Assembly: GCF_007858275.1 (NCBI RefSeq)
Contig: NZ_VFEV01000037.1
Span: 1-64,000 of the forward strand
Reading direction: 5' to 3'
DNA: 64,000 nucleotides
Source of the DNA: Pseudomonas proteolytica
GTDB taxonomy: Bacteria > Pseudomonadota > Gammaproteobacteria > Pseudomonadales > Pseudomonadaceae
Numbering within the stretch: position 1 is the first letter of the stretch; every line of letters starts with the position of its first letter. The translations under genes were made by a program, and so were the position numbers. Positions 58,601 to 64,000 of this stretch are shown here, piece after piece. A model generated the notes under the pieces. The model was given only the letters and a program-made list of their open reading frames with translations, made no database searches and was not told the DNA's origin.

Positions 58601-61600
58601 AGACCGTCAGCGTGCGCCTGGATGCCGAGCGCACCCGCCAATTGCTGCAGCAGGCGCCGAGCGCCTATCGCACCCAGGTCAACGACCTGCTGCTGACCGC
58701 ACTGGCCCGCGTGCTGTGCCGCTGGAGCGGGCACGAGTCGACGCTGATCCAATTGGAAGGCCACGGCCGCGAAACCCTGTTCGATGAGATCGACCTGACC
58801 CGCAGTGTCGGTTGGTTCACCAGCGCGTACCCGCTGCGCCTGACCCCGCTGGATATCGAGGAGGCCAGCGGCCAGGGCGCATCGATCAAGGCGATCAAGG
58901 AGCAACTGCGCGCGGTGCCCCACAAGGGCCTGGGCTATGGCGTGCTGCGGTACCTGGCCGACAGCACCTGTCGCCAGGCCATGGCCGCGTTGCCGAGCGC
59001 TTCGATTACCTTCAATTACCTGGGGCAGTTCGACCAGAGTTTTGATAGCCAGGCGCTGTTCCACCCACTGGAAGCGTCTGCCGGCCCGGCCCATGATCCG
59101 GATGCGCCGCTGCCCAACGCCTTGAGTGTGGACAGCCAGGTGTATGGCGGCGAATTGGTGCTGCGCTGGACCTTCAGTCGCGAACGCCACGACCAGCAGA
59201 CCATCAGCGAACTGGCCGATGCCTACCTGGGCGAGTTGCAAAGCCTGATCGCCCATTGCCTGCGCGACGACGCCGGTGGCCTGACGCCGTCCGATTTCCC
59301 CCTGGCGCACTTGACCCAGGCGCAGCTGGATGCGTTGCCGGTGCCGGCCAGCGCCATCGAGGACGTGTACCCGCTGACACCGATGCAGGAGGGTTTGCTG
59401 TTGCATACCCTGCTGGAGCCGGGCACTGGGCTTTACTACATGCAGGACCGCTACCGCATCAACAGCGAACTCAACCCCGAGCGCTTTGCCCTGGCCTGGA
59501 AAGCCGTGATCGCCCGGCACGAGGCCTTGCGTGCGTCGTTCTGCTGGAATGTCGGCGAAGACATGTTGCAGGTGATCCACAAGCCCGGCAGCACGCCCAT
59601 CGAATACCTGGACTGGACCGGTACCCCGGCCGAACAACAGGAGCCACGCCTGCAAGCCCTGCTCAAAAGCGAGCGCGAGGCCGGTTTCGATCTGCTCAAC
59701 CAGGCACCGTTCCACCTGCGCCTGATCCGCGTCGGTGAAGCCCGCTACTGGTTCATGATGAGCAACCACCACATCCTGATCGATGCCTGGTGCCGCTCGT
59801 TGTTGATGAATGACTTCTTCGATATCTACATGGCCCTGGGTGAAGGCCGCGAGGCGCAGTTGGCAGCGCCGCCACGCTATCGCGACTATATCGCCTGGCT
59901 GCAACGCCAGAACCTGGCCGAGGCGCGGCAGTGGTGGCAACAGAACCTGCAAGGCTTTGAGCGCACCACGCCCATTCCGAGCGACCGGCCATTCATGCGC
60001 GAACACGCCGGCCATAGCGGCGGCATGGTGGTGGGTGATTGCTACACCCGCCTGGATGTACGCGAAGGTGCGCAATTGCGCGAGCTGGCCCAGGCGCATC
60101 AGTTGACCGTGAACACCTTCGCCCAGGCGGCGTGGGCCTTGGTGCTGCGGCGCTTGAGCGGCGAGCGTGACGTGTTGTTCGGCGTCACCGTGGCGGGGCG
60201 CCCGGTGGACATGCCGCAGATGCAGCGCACGGTCGGCCTGTTTATCAACAGCATCGCCCTGCGGGTCAAGGTGCCTGAGGACGATCAGCCGTGCAGCGTG
60301 CGCCAGTGGTTGAGCACCTTGCTCGACAGCAATATGCAACTGCGCGAATACGAGTACCTGCCGCTGGTGACGATCCAGGAGCACAGCGAACTGCCCAAGG
60401 GCCAGCCGCTGTTCGACAGCCTGTTTGTATTTGAAAACGCCCCGGTGGAAGTCTCGGTACTGGACCGCGCACAAAGCCTGAATGCCACCTCGGACTCGGG
60501 CCGCACCCACACCAACTTCCCGCTGACGGCCGTGTGCTACCCAGGTGATGACCTGGGGCTGCACCTGTCCTACGACCAGCGCTATTTCGATGAAACCACC
60601 GTGCAAGGCATGCTGGCTGAGTTCAAGCGCCTGCTGCTGGCGCTGGTGCAGGGCTTCCATGGCGACATGGCCGACCTGCCGCTGATCGGCGAGCAGGAGC
60701 GTGAATTCCTGGTGGACGGTTGCAACCAAAGCGCTCATGACTACCCGCTGGAGCGCAGCTACGTCGAACTGTTCGAAGAGCAAGTGGCGCAGCATCCGCA
60801 GCGCATTGCCGCCAGTTGCCAGGACCTGCGATGGACCTATGCCGAGCTCAACCAGCACAGCAACCGCCTGGGCCATGCGCTGGTCGCGGCGGGTGTCGGC
60901 CTGGATCAGCCGGTGGCACTGCTGGCCGAGCGTGGCCTGGATCTGCTGGGCATGATCATCGGCAGCTTCAAGGCCGGAGCGGGTTACCTGCCGCTGGATC
61001 CTGGCCTGCCGACCCAGCGTTTGAGCCGGATCATTGACTTGAGTCGCACGCCATTGCTGGTGTGCACCCAGGCTTGCCATGAACAGGCGCAGGCCCTGCT
61101 CGAATATTTTGCCTGTGGCGCGCGGCCCAAGTTGCTGGTGTGGGAAGAGGTGGAGGGCGCGGATACCGACCCGGGGATCTATAGCAACGGGGACAACCTC
61201 GCCTATGTGATCTACACGTCCGGCTCCACCGGGCTGCCCAAGGGCGTGATGGTCGAACAGCGCGGCATGCTCAACAACCAACTGAGCAAGGTGCCGTACC
61301 TGCAACTGAGCGAGCAGGATGTGATCGCCCAGACGGCCTCGCAGAGTTTTGATATTTCCGTGTGGCAGTTCCTCGCTGCGCCGCTGTTCGGCGCGCGGGT
61401 GGACATCGTGCCCAACACCATTGCCCATGACCCGCAGGGTTTGCTGACCCATGTCCAGGCCCAGGGCATAACGGTTCTGGAAAGCGTGCCGTCGCTGATC
61501 CAGGGCATGCTCGCCCAGGACCACATCAACCTGGATGGCCTGCGCTGGATGTTGCCGACCGGCGAAGCGATGTTGCCTGCGTTGGCACACCAATGGCTGT

Positions 61601-62592
61601 TGCGCTACCCGGATATCGGCCTGGTCAACGCCTACGGCCCGGCAGAGTGCTCGGATGACGTGGCGTTCTTCCGCGTGGACCTGGCCTCGACCCGTGGCAC
61701 CTACCTGCCGATTGGTACACCGACGGATAACAACCGTTTGTACTTGCTCGATGGCGCGCTGGAGCTGGTGCCGCAAGGTGCGGTCGGTGAGTTGTGCGTG
61801 GCCGGCACCGGTGTGGGCCGTGGTTATGTCAGCGACCCGCTGCGCACCGCCCAGGTGTTTGTGCCGGATCCGTTTGGTGCACCGGGGGAGCGGTTGTACC
61901 GCACCGGCGACCTGGCGCGTCGGCGCAGTGACGGCGTGCTGGAGTACGTCGGGCGTATCGATCATCAGGTGAAGATTCGCGGTTATCGCATTGAACTGGG
62001 TGAAATTGAAGCGCGCCTGCACGAACAGCCCGAGGTGCGCGACGCTGCGGTGGGTGTGCAGGAAGGCGTGAATGGCAAGCACCTGGTCGGCTACCTGGTG
62101 GCGAGCGAGGCCAGCCTCAACCCCGGTGAGCGCCTGGACCGCATCAAGCAACGCCTGCGTGCCGAACTGCCGGAGTACATGGTGCCGTTGCATTGGCTAT
62201 GGCTGGAGCGCCTGCCGCTGAACGCCAACGGTAAACTCGACCGCAAGGCCTTGCCGGCCCTGGAGATCGGCCAACTGCACAGCCAGGACTACTTGGCCCC
62301 GCGCAGCGAGCTGGAGCAAACCCTGGCCACGATCTGGGCCGAGGTGCTGAAGGTCGAGCAGGTGGGCGTGCTGGATAACTTCTTCGAACTGGGTGGGCAC
62401 TCGTTGCTGGCCACGCAAATCGCCTCGCGCGTGCAGAAAACCCTGCAGCAGGATGTACCGCTGCGGGCGATGTTTGAATGCAGCACGGTGGCGGAACTGG
62501 CGACCTATATCGAAGGCTTGGCGGCCAAGCAAATCAGCGCCGGGGCGGTGGATCGGTTGAGTGATTTGATGGCGGAGCTGGAGGGGCTTTAA
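49648..62592 (+). CDS. pvdL: Pyoverdine chromophore NRPS PvdL
   Basis: A 4314-residue synthetase that starts pyoverdine assembly. Order by motif: acyl-CoA ligase (1-570); carrier Ser610; condensation His802 (HHIIADG); adenylation 1 with TSGSTG from residue 1271; carrier Ser1657; condensation His1850 (HHIVTEG); adenylation 2 from residue 2329; carrier Ser2722 (LGGDSI); epimerisation His2899 (HHLVVDG); condensation His3375 (HHILIDA); adenylation 3 from residue 3857; carrier Ser4252. There is no thioesterase, so the chain passes to the next synthetase. This is the PvdL layout: fatty acid - Glu - D-Tyr - Dab. My reading of the adenylation codes gives DIWELTADD for the third (Dab) and DVWHFGRIN for the first (Glu-like); the second reads DAEGIGAVM. 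Confidence 0.96.
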   Translation: MMDAFELPRTLVQSLQRRATQTPDQVALRFLAESADDTVVLSYRDLDLRARTIAAALQASAGLGERAVLLFPSGPDYVAAFFGCLYAGVIAVPAYPPESTRRHHQERLLSIIADAEPRLLLTSSGLRDSLGQIQEAPPLLCVDELHSESAAGWVAPDLQDDDIAFLQYTSGSTALPKGVQVTHGNLVANELLIRRGFGIDLNPDDVIVSWLPLYHDMGLIGGLLQPIFSGVPCVLMSPAYFLGRPLRWLEAISQYRGTISGGPDFAYRLCSERVSESALERLDLSHWRVAYSGSEPIRLDTLERFAEKFARCGFTPNNFFASYGLAEATLFVAGGTRGQGIPALRLDEQALAANRAEPGQGSAIMSCGTSQPEHGVLIVEPHTLAELADNCVGEIWATGPSIAHGYWRNPEATAKTFVQHAGRTWLRTGDLGFMRDGEVFITGRLKDLLIVRGHNLYPQDIEQTVEREVEVVRKGRVAAFAVNDQGLEGIGIAAEISRSVQKILPPEALIKAIRQAVAEAYQEAPCVVVLLNPGELPKTSSGKVQRSACRTRLADGSLDSYAQFPDQAVQAGEGALASALQQQIAAIWCEQLQVPQVAADDHFFLLGGNSISATQVVARLRESLGLELNLRLLFEAPVLADFAASVGQLQQDGGVAQGAINALSRQQDMPQSLAQNRLWITWQLDPHSSAYTIPGALRLRGELDEDALQASFAQLIQRHEALRTRFYERDGQGYQRVDAQREFAVQVIDLRDLPVAEREARAAQIREDEARTQFDLEQGPLLWVTLVRLDDEDHQLLVTMHHIIADGWSLNVLIDEFSRFYAAASQGQPLALPALAVQYADYGSWQRQWLAEGEGQRQLAYWQRQLGDEHPTLNLATDHPRSAQQRHSASRYSVRLDADLGAAIRQTAQAHQATPFVLLLAAFQSLLHRYSGQRDIRIGVPNANRGRHETQGLIGFFINTLVLRAEVDARLPFSELLAATRLAATEAQAHQDLPFEQLLEAFPQAREQGLFQVMFNHQQRDLSALRRLPGLLAQELPWHSREAKFDLQLHSEEDRSGRLSLSFDYADELFDASTIQRLAAHLVSLLQAVCAQPQQALGDIPLLNANEHAQQRTWSEAPCAPAQHLVPEQLNQHSDERTALVWQDASLTFGQLHTQANRLAHYLRDKGVGPDVCVAIAAERSPQLLIGLLAILKAGGAYVPLDPDYPGDRLAYMLADSGVQLLLTQTHLLQQLPVAEGVSVIVMDSLKLDSWPTQAPGLHLDPDNLAYVIYTSGSTGQPKGVGNTHGALAERLQWMQATYQLDESDVLMQKAPISFDVSVWECFWPLITGCRLVLAGPGEHRDPHRIAQLVQEHGVTTLHFVPPLLQLFVDEPLAAKCTSLRRVFSGGEALPAELRNRVLAQWPAVQLHNRYGPTETAINVTHWHCQRADGERSPIGRPLGNVICRVLDAQFNLLPAGVPGELCIGGIGLARGYLGRAGLTAERFVADPLGAAGARLYRTGDRVRWAADGVLEYLGRLDQQVKLRGFRVEPEEIEARLLAQDGIAQAVVLIRDTAGGAQLIGYYTASGELAEQDVKAALAAELPEYMVPAQLIRLDAMPLSPSGKVDRRALPEPVWQVREHVEPQTALEQQIAGIWRTVLGLPRIGLRDDFFALGGHSLLATQIISRTRQACDVELPLRTLFEASELGDFAEQVRLIQASGQRHQQTAIGKVDRSQPVPLSYSQQRMWFLWQMEPDSPAYNVGGMARLRGVLDVGRFEAALQALIMRHETLRTTFPSIDGVARQKVAAQSSVRMSWQDFSGLTEAERQLRLQQLADQEAHSPFNLETGPLLRACLVKAGDQEHYLVLTLHHIVTEGWAMDIFARELSALYEAFIDERESPLEPLPVQYLDYSVWQRQWLEAGERQRQLDYWTTQLGNEHPLLELPSDRPRPAVQSHQGELYRFDLSADLAARVRAFNAEHGLTLFMTMTATLATLLYRYSGQTDLRIGAPVANRIRPESEGLIGAFLNTQVVRCQLDGQMRVGELFEHVRHTVIEGQSHQDLPFDHLVEALQPPRSAAYNPLFQVMCNVQRWEFQQSRQLAAMTVEYLANDARATKFDLNLEVTDLDHRLGCCLTYSTDLFDELRIARMAAHWCNLLEALIADPQQRLSELALLQIDEQRALQDSLGIEAGEHRLDQCIHHLFSQQVQARGEAPALTFAGQTLSYRELDSRANRLAWMLRERGVGPQVRVGLALPRSLEMVIGLLAILKAGGAYVPLDPEYPLDRLHYMIEDSGIGLLLSDAAMFDALGTLPASVSCWCLEDDLPVLANYPASDLPAISLAQHQAYLIYTSGSTGKPKGVVVSHGEIAMHCQAVIERFGMRAEDCELHFYSINFDAATERLLVPLLRGAQVVLRAQGQWDAEEICGLIREHRITILGFTPSYGSQLAQWLATQNQTLPVRMCITGGEALTGEHLARIRAAFQPALFFNAYGPTETVVMPLASLAPEVLEEGAGSVPIGSIIGARVAYILDADLALVPQGATGELFVGGAGLAQGYHQRPGMTAERFVADPYADGGRLYRTGDLVRQRADGLVEYLGRIDHQVKIRGFRIELGEIETRLLEHEAVREAVVLALDAPSGKQLAAYLVSDASDHAALREALKVHLKAQLPDYMVPTHLMVLDSMPLTANGKLDRRALPQPDAEANRQAYVAPSNELELSLAAIWCAVLNVQQVGLHDNFFELGGDSILSIQVVSRARQAGIHFSPRDLFQHQTVQALATVATRSEQITAEQGVLTGPSGMTPIQHWFFDSPIPARHHWNQALLLAPVLALDPRRLEQALLAVLEHHDALRLSFTQRDAQWHAEHLAVPEGGVLWLAQVTDMQQCEALFADAQRSLDLEHGPLLRALLVDGPMGQQRLLIAIHHLVVDGVSWRVLLEDLQNVYRQLSDGQAVSLPAKTSALRDWAARLQAYASSESLREELRLWQQQLAGPAVELPVDRAHGSLRNRDAQTVSVRLDAERTRQLLQQAPSAYRTQVNDLLLTALARVLCRWSGHESTLIQLEGHGRETLFDEIDLTRSVGWFTSAYPLRLTPLDIEEASGQGASIKAIKEQLRAVPHKGLGYGVLRYLADSTCRQAMAALPSASITFNYLGQFDQSFDSQALFHPLEASAGPAHDPDAPLPNALSVDSQVYGGELVLRWTFSRERHDQQTISELADAYLGELQSLIAHCLRDDAGGLTPSDFPLAHLTQAQLDALPVPASAIEDVYPLTPMQEGLLLHTLLEPGTGLYYMQDRYRINSELNPERFALAWKAVIARHEALRASFCWNVGEDMLQVIHKPGSTPIEYLDWTGTPAEQQEPRLQALLKSEREAGFDLLNQAPFHLRLIRVGEARYWFMMSNHHILIDAWCRSLLMNDFFDIYMALGEGREAQLAAPPRYRDYIAWLQRQNLAEARQWWQQNLQGFERTTPIPSDRPFMREHAGHSGGMVVGDCYTRLDVREGAQLRELAQAHQLTVNTFAQAAWALVLRRLSGERDVLFGVTVAGRPVDMPQMQRTVGLFINSIALRVKVPEDDQPCSVRQWLSTLLDSNMQLREYEYLPLVTIQEHSELPKGQPLFDSLFVFENAPVEVSVLDRAQSLNATSDSGRTHTNFPLTAVCYPGDDLGLHLSYDQRYFDETTVQGMLAEFKRLLLALVQGFHGDMADLPLIGEQEREFLVDGCNQSAHDYPLERSYVELFEEQVAQHPQRIAASCQDLRWTYAELNQHSNRLGHALVAAGVGLDQPVALLAERGLDLLGMIIGSFKAGAGYLPLDPGLPTQRLSRIIDLSRTPLLVCTQACHEQAQALLEYFACGARPKLLVWEEVEGADTDPGIYSNGDNLAYVIYTSGSTGLPKGVMVEQRGMLNNQLSKVPYLQLSEQDVIAQTASQSFDISVWQFLAAPLFGARVDIVPNTIAHDPQGLLTHVQAQGITVLESVPSLIQGMLAQDHINLDGLRWMLPTGEAMLPALAHQWLLRYPDIGLVNAYGPAECSDDVAFFRVDLASTRGTYLPIGTPTDNNRLYLLDGALELVPQGAVGELCVAGTGVGRGYVSDPLRTAQVFVPDPFGAPGERLYRTGDLARRRSDGVLEYVGRIDHQVKIRGYRIELGEIEARLHEQPEVRDAAVGVQEGVNGKHLVGYLVASEASLNPGERLDRIKQRLRAELPEYMVPLHWLWLERLPLNANGKLDRKALPALEIGQLHSQDYLAPRSELEQTLATIWAEVLKVEQVGVLDNFFELGGHSLLATQIASRVQKTLQQDVPLRAMFECSTVAELATYIEGLAAKQISAGAVDRLSDLMAELEGL

Positions 62593-62710
62593 GGCTGGTG
62601 GTCGTTTCCCAGGAGCGCTTCGGGGGGGCGACGTCGCTGGTCGGTTGGATAGGGTTTTTCGTGGGTTCTGTAAGGACTAATGGCGTAAGGAAAACGTTGT
62701 AAGTGTGAAA

Positions 62711-62743
62711 AATAATGCTCCCTCGCTACGAGGGAGCATTATT
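62711..62743. terminator. Terminator after pvdL
   Basis: A perfect 15-bp stem, AATAATGCTCCCTCG (62711-62725) and its complement (62729-62743), with a three-base loop and A/T-rich ends on both sides. It separates pvdL from the convergent dsbG. Confidence 0.9.
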
Positions 62744-62758
62744 TATAGGCCGTCGTAG

Positions 62759-63520
62759 CTATTTGGGGCCTAAGATTTTCCCCAACTTATCCGGCGACGG
62801 CGCCCCTTGCTGTTGCTGCAGTTGGCCCTTGTCATCCAGATAGAAAATCGCCGGGGTGGCCGACAACTCCAATTCATCCATCAACTTCATGTTGGCATCG
62901 AGCTTGGTCTGGATCTCGGCCGGGATCTTGGCCAACGCCTTGAGCTTGCTGGCTTTACCCGCAGACTCATGTTCTTGCAGGGCCTGGGCTGTGTCTTTGC
63001 TCGCCAGTAGCGCCGCGGACTTGCCGGGGCTGTCCTCGCGGATGATTCCAACCATGATGTGCCGCAACTGCACCTTGCCGGCCTTTACCCAGGGCCGTGC
63101 CTGTTCCCAGAACATGTTGCAGTACGGGCAGTTGGGATCGCTGAACAGGTAGACGGTGCGCGGTGCGTTTTTATCGCCGTCCTGGATCCAGCTGCTCTGT
63201 TCCATCTTGGCCCAGATTTCCTTGGCCATTGGCGCGTAGACCAGTTTTTCCAGGGGCGCGGTGCTCAGGTCGTTGCCCTTGGCGTCGTACAGGTTGCCGG
63301 CGAGCACGTGTTGGCCATCGGCGGTCAGGTACAGCGCCATGCCGCGGTTCTGGTACTGCGCGGCATACCCCTTGAGGCCGCCTGGTGCGTCGAAGCTGCC
63401 GATGATCTTGGCGCCTTTGGCTTCGATCTGTTTGATCGGTGCGGGCCATTCTTCAGCGTGTACGAGGCCGGCGGCGAGGGTCAGGGGCAACAGGGTCAGC
63501 AGGTGGCGGAGGCGGGGCAT
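62759..63520 (-). CDS. dsbG: Thiol:disulfide interchange protein DsbG
   Basis: A 253-residue periplasmic protein with a signal peptide of about 22 residues ending GLVHA. An N-terminal dimerisation domain is followed by a thioredoxin domain with the redox pair CPYC in LFSDPNCPYCNMFW (about residue 133) and the cis-Pro loop in ELSATPAIFY. DsbG-type proteins keep single cysteines reduced or isomerise disulfides. Its ATG overlaps the upstream TlpA-like gene by 25 bases, so both are one operon. Confidence 0.9.
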   Translation of the reverse strand: MPRLRHLLTLLPLTLAAGLVHAEEWPAPIKQIEAKGAKIIGSFDAPGGLKGYAAQYQNRGMALYLTADGQHVLAGNLYDAKGNDLSTAPLEKLVYAPMAKEIWAKMEQSSWIQDGDKNAPRTVYLFSDPNCPYCNMFWEQARPWVKAGKVQLRHIMVGIIREDSPGKSAALLASKDTAQALQEHESAGKASKLKALAKIPAEIQTKLDANMKLMDELELSATPAIFYLDDKGQLQQQQGAPSPDKLGKILGPK

Positions 63521-64000
63521 AGGGGTTTCCTTGTTGGGGCCGGCTGGGCGGCGGTCGAGTCCGTGGGGGCGAAAGATTCCATGGCACGGGCCAGGCTGGC
63601 CTGGGACAACTCGCCCAGGTGGCTGTTGATAAGACGCCCGTCGGGTTGATAGAACAGGGTAGTGGGCAGGGCCATGGAACCCACGGCCTGGCCGAGACGA
63701 CCACTGGCATCGAACAGTACGTTGTCCAGGTTCAGGCCCTGGGTGGCCAGGTAGGTGCTGACGCTCTGCATGCTTTCGGCCTGGTTGACGAACAGGAAGG
63801 TCACGTCAGGCCGTTGCTTCTGGGCGTTTTCCAGGACTGGCATTTCTCGCCGGCAGGGCGGGCACCAGGTGGCCCACAGGTTGATGACCAGCGGGCCGCC
63901 CTGATAGTCGGCCAGTTGCACGGTTTCGCCATCGGCATTGCGCAGGGCGATGTCGGGCAGGCGGGTGCCTTTTTCGTAGATGTTCAGGGAGAAACTGGCC
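63496..64000 (-). CDS. TlpA/DsbE-like thioredoxin-family protein (5' end outside the window)
   Basis: The reading frame is open to the right edge, so at least 167 residues are present and the N-terminus is missing. The redox motif is CPPC in INLWATWCPPCRREMPVLE and the cis-Pro is in MALPTTLFY. This is the TlpA/ResA/DsbE type, normally membrane-anchored and facing the periplasm. Its end overlaps dsbG. In related genomes a dsbD-like gene often precedes such a pair; here it would lie outside the window. Confidence 0.88.
   Translation of the reverse strand, partial: ASFSLNIYEKGTRLPDIALRNADGETVQLADYQGGPLVINLWATWCPPCRREMPVLENAQKQRPDVTFLFVNQAESMQSVSTYLATQGLNLDNVLFDASGRLGQAVGSMALPTTLFYQPDGRLINSHLGELSQASLARAMESFAPTDSTAAQPAPTRKPLCPASATC

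Noticed and set aside
58042..62193. A 1383-codon antisense open frame inside pvdL, and similar frames at 54670-57198, 52831-54633 and 49603-51591
   Set aside because: They lie opposite a clear NRPS with all motifs in place; the translations have no recognisable domains and arise from high GC at third codon positions.

Overview
The window looks like chromosomal DNA of a Pseudomonas of the P. fluorescens group. The evidence is high-GC coding sequence, Pseudomonas-type REP/REPIN repeats between genes, and a pyoverdine locus arranged pvdY - pvdS - pvdG - pvdL with a Fur box and PvdS-type promoters. There is also an acyclic-terpene (atu) cluster of the Pseudomonas type. No rRNA, tRNA, CRISPR array, prophage or complete insertion sequence was seen. 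About 52 coding regions are supported; one runs off the right edge, and the left edge cuts through a repeat element.

Layout. 1-8.1 kb: housekeeping and stress genes (crotonase, cold-shock-type helicase deaD, DOPA dioxygenase, thiopurine methyltransferase, htpX, alaA, msrB). 8.1-13 kb: a gpx-ohrR peroxide pair, a hybrid sensor kinase, a DUF815 ATPase and a free-methionine-sulfoxide reductase. 13-18.1 kb: an EvgS/BvgS-like kinase, its EvgA-like regulator and a stand-alone receiver. 18.3-27.3 kb: dgt, an EAL phosphodiesterase with a C-terminal sensor-like region, a yqjD-yqjE-yqjK-like membrane operon, an ammonium channel, a Kef-type antiporter and small genes. 27.4-30.8 kb: molybdenum cofactor genes (mobA, moaB, moeA) and yegS. 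30.8-34.6 kb: a NarL-type two-component pair, a degenerate Hpt-like protein, and cheV behind a good FliA-type promoter. 34.7-36.5 kb: MOSC protein, ppnP and an exonuclease. 36.5-45.6 kb: atuABCDEF with divergent atuR. 45.7-62.6 kb: an orphan solute-binding protein and the pyoverdine genes, including the 4314-residue synthetase PvdL. 62.7-64 kb: periplasmic thiol-redox genes.

How the genes work together. In the pyoverdine part, Fur should repress pvdS under iron sufficiency. PvdS would then drive pvdY (hydroxyornithine acylation) and pvdG-pvdL (editing thioesterase and the first synthetase: acyl ligase - Glu - D-Tyr - Dab by architecture) from boxes of the form TAAAT-N16-CGT. In the atu part, AtuR probably acts on two mirror-image palindromes between atuR and atuA to control geranyl/citronellyl-CoA breakdown.

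The most unusual non-coding structure is a family of nested repeats, with three copies in the window. A small element with terminal inverted repeats (ends reading CATAGGTATCTACACAA) contains REP-type arms, which in two copies contain a second pair of REP-like arms. One copy is flanked by a 10-bp direct repeat, and another sits inside a different REPIN. I did not find a clearly new multi-gene system. The best candidates for a second look are this nested element, a 15-codon leader ORF tightly coupled to pvdG, the degenerate Hpt-like protein beside cheV, and the kinase/regulator/receiver cassette at 13-18 kb.
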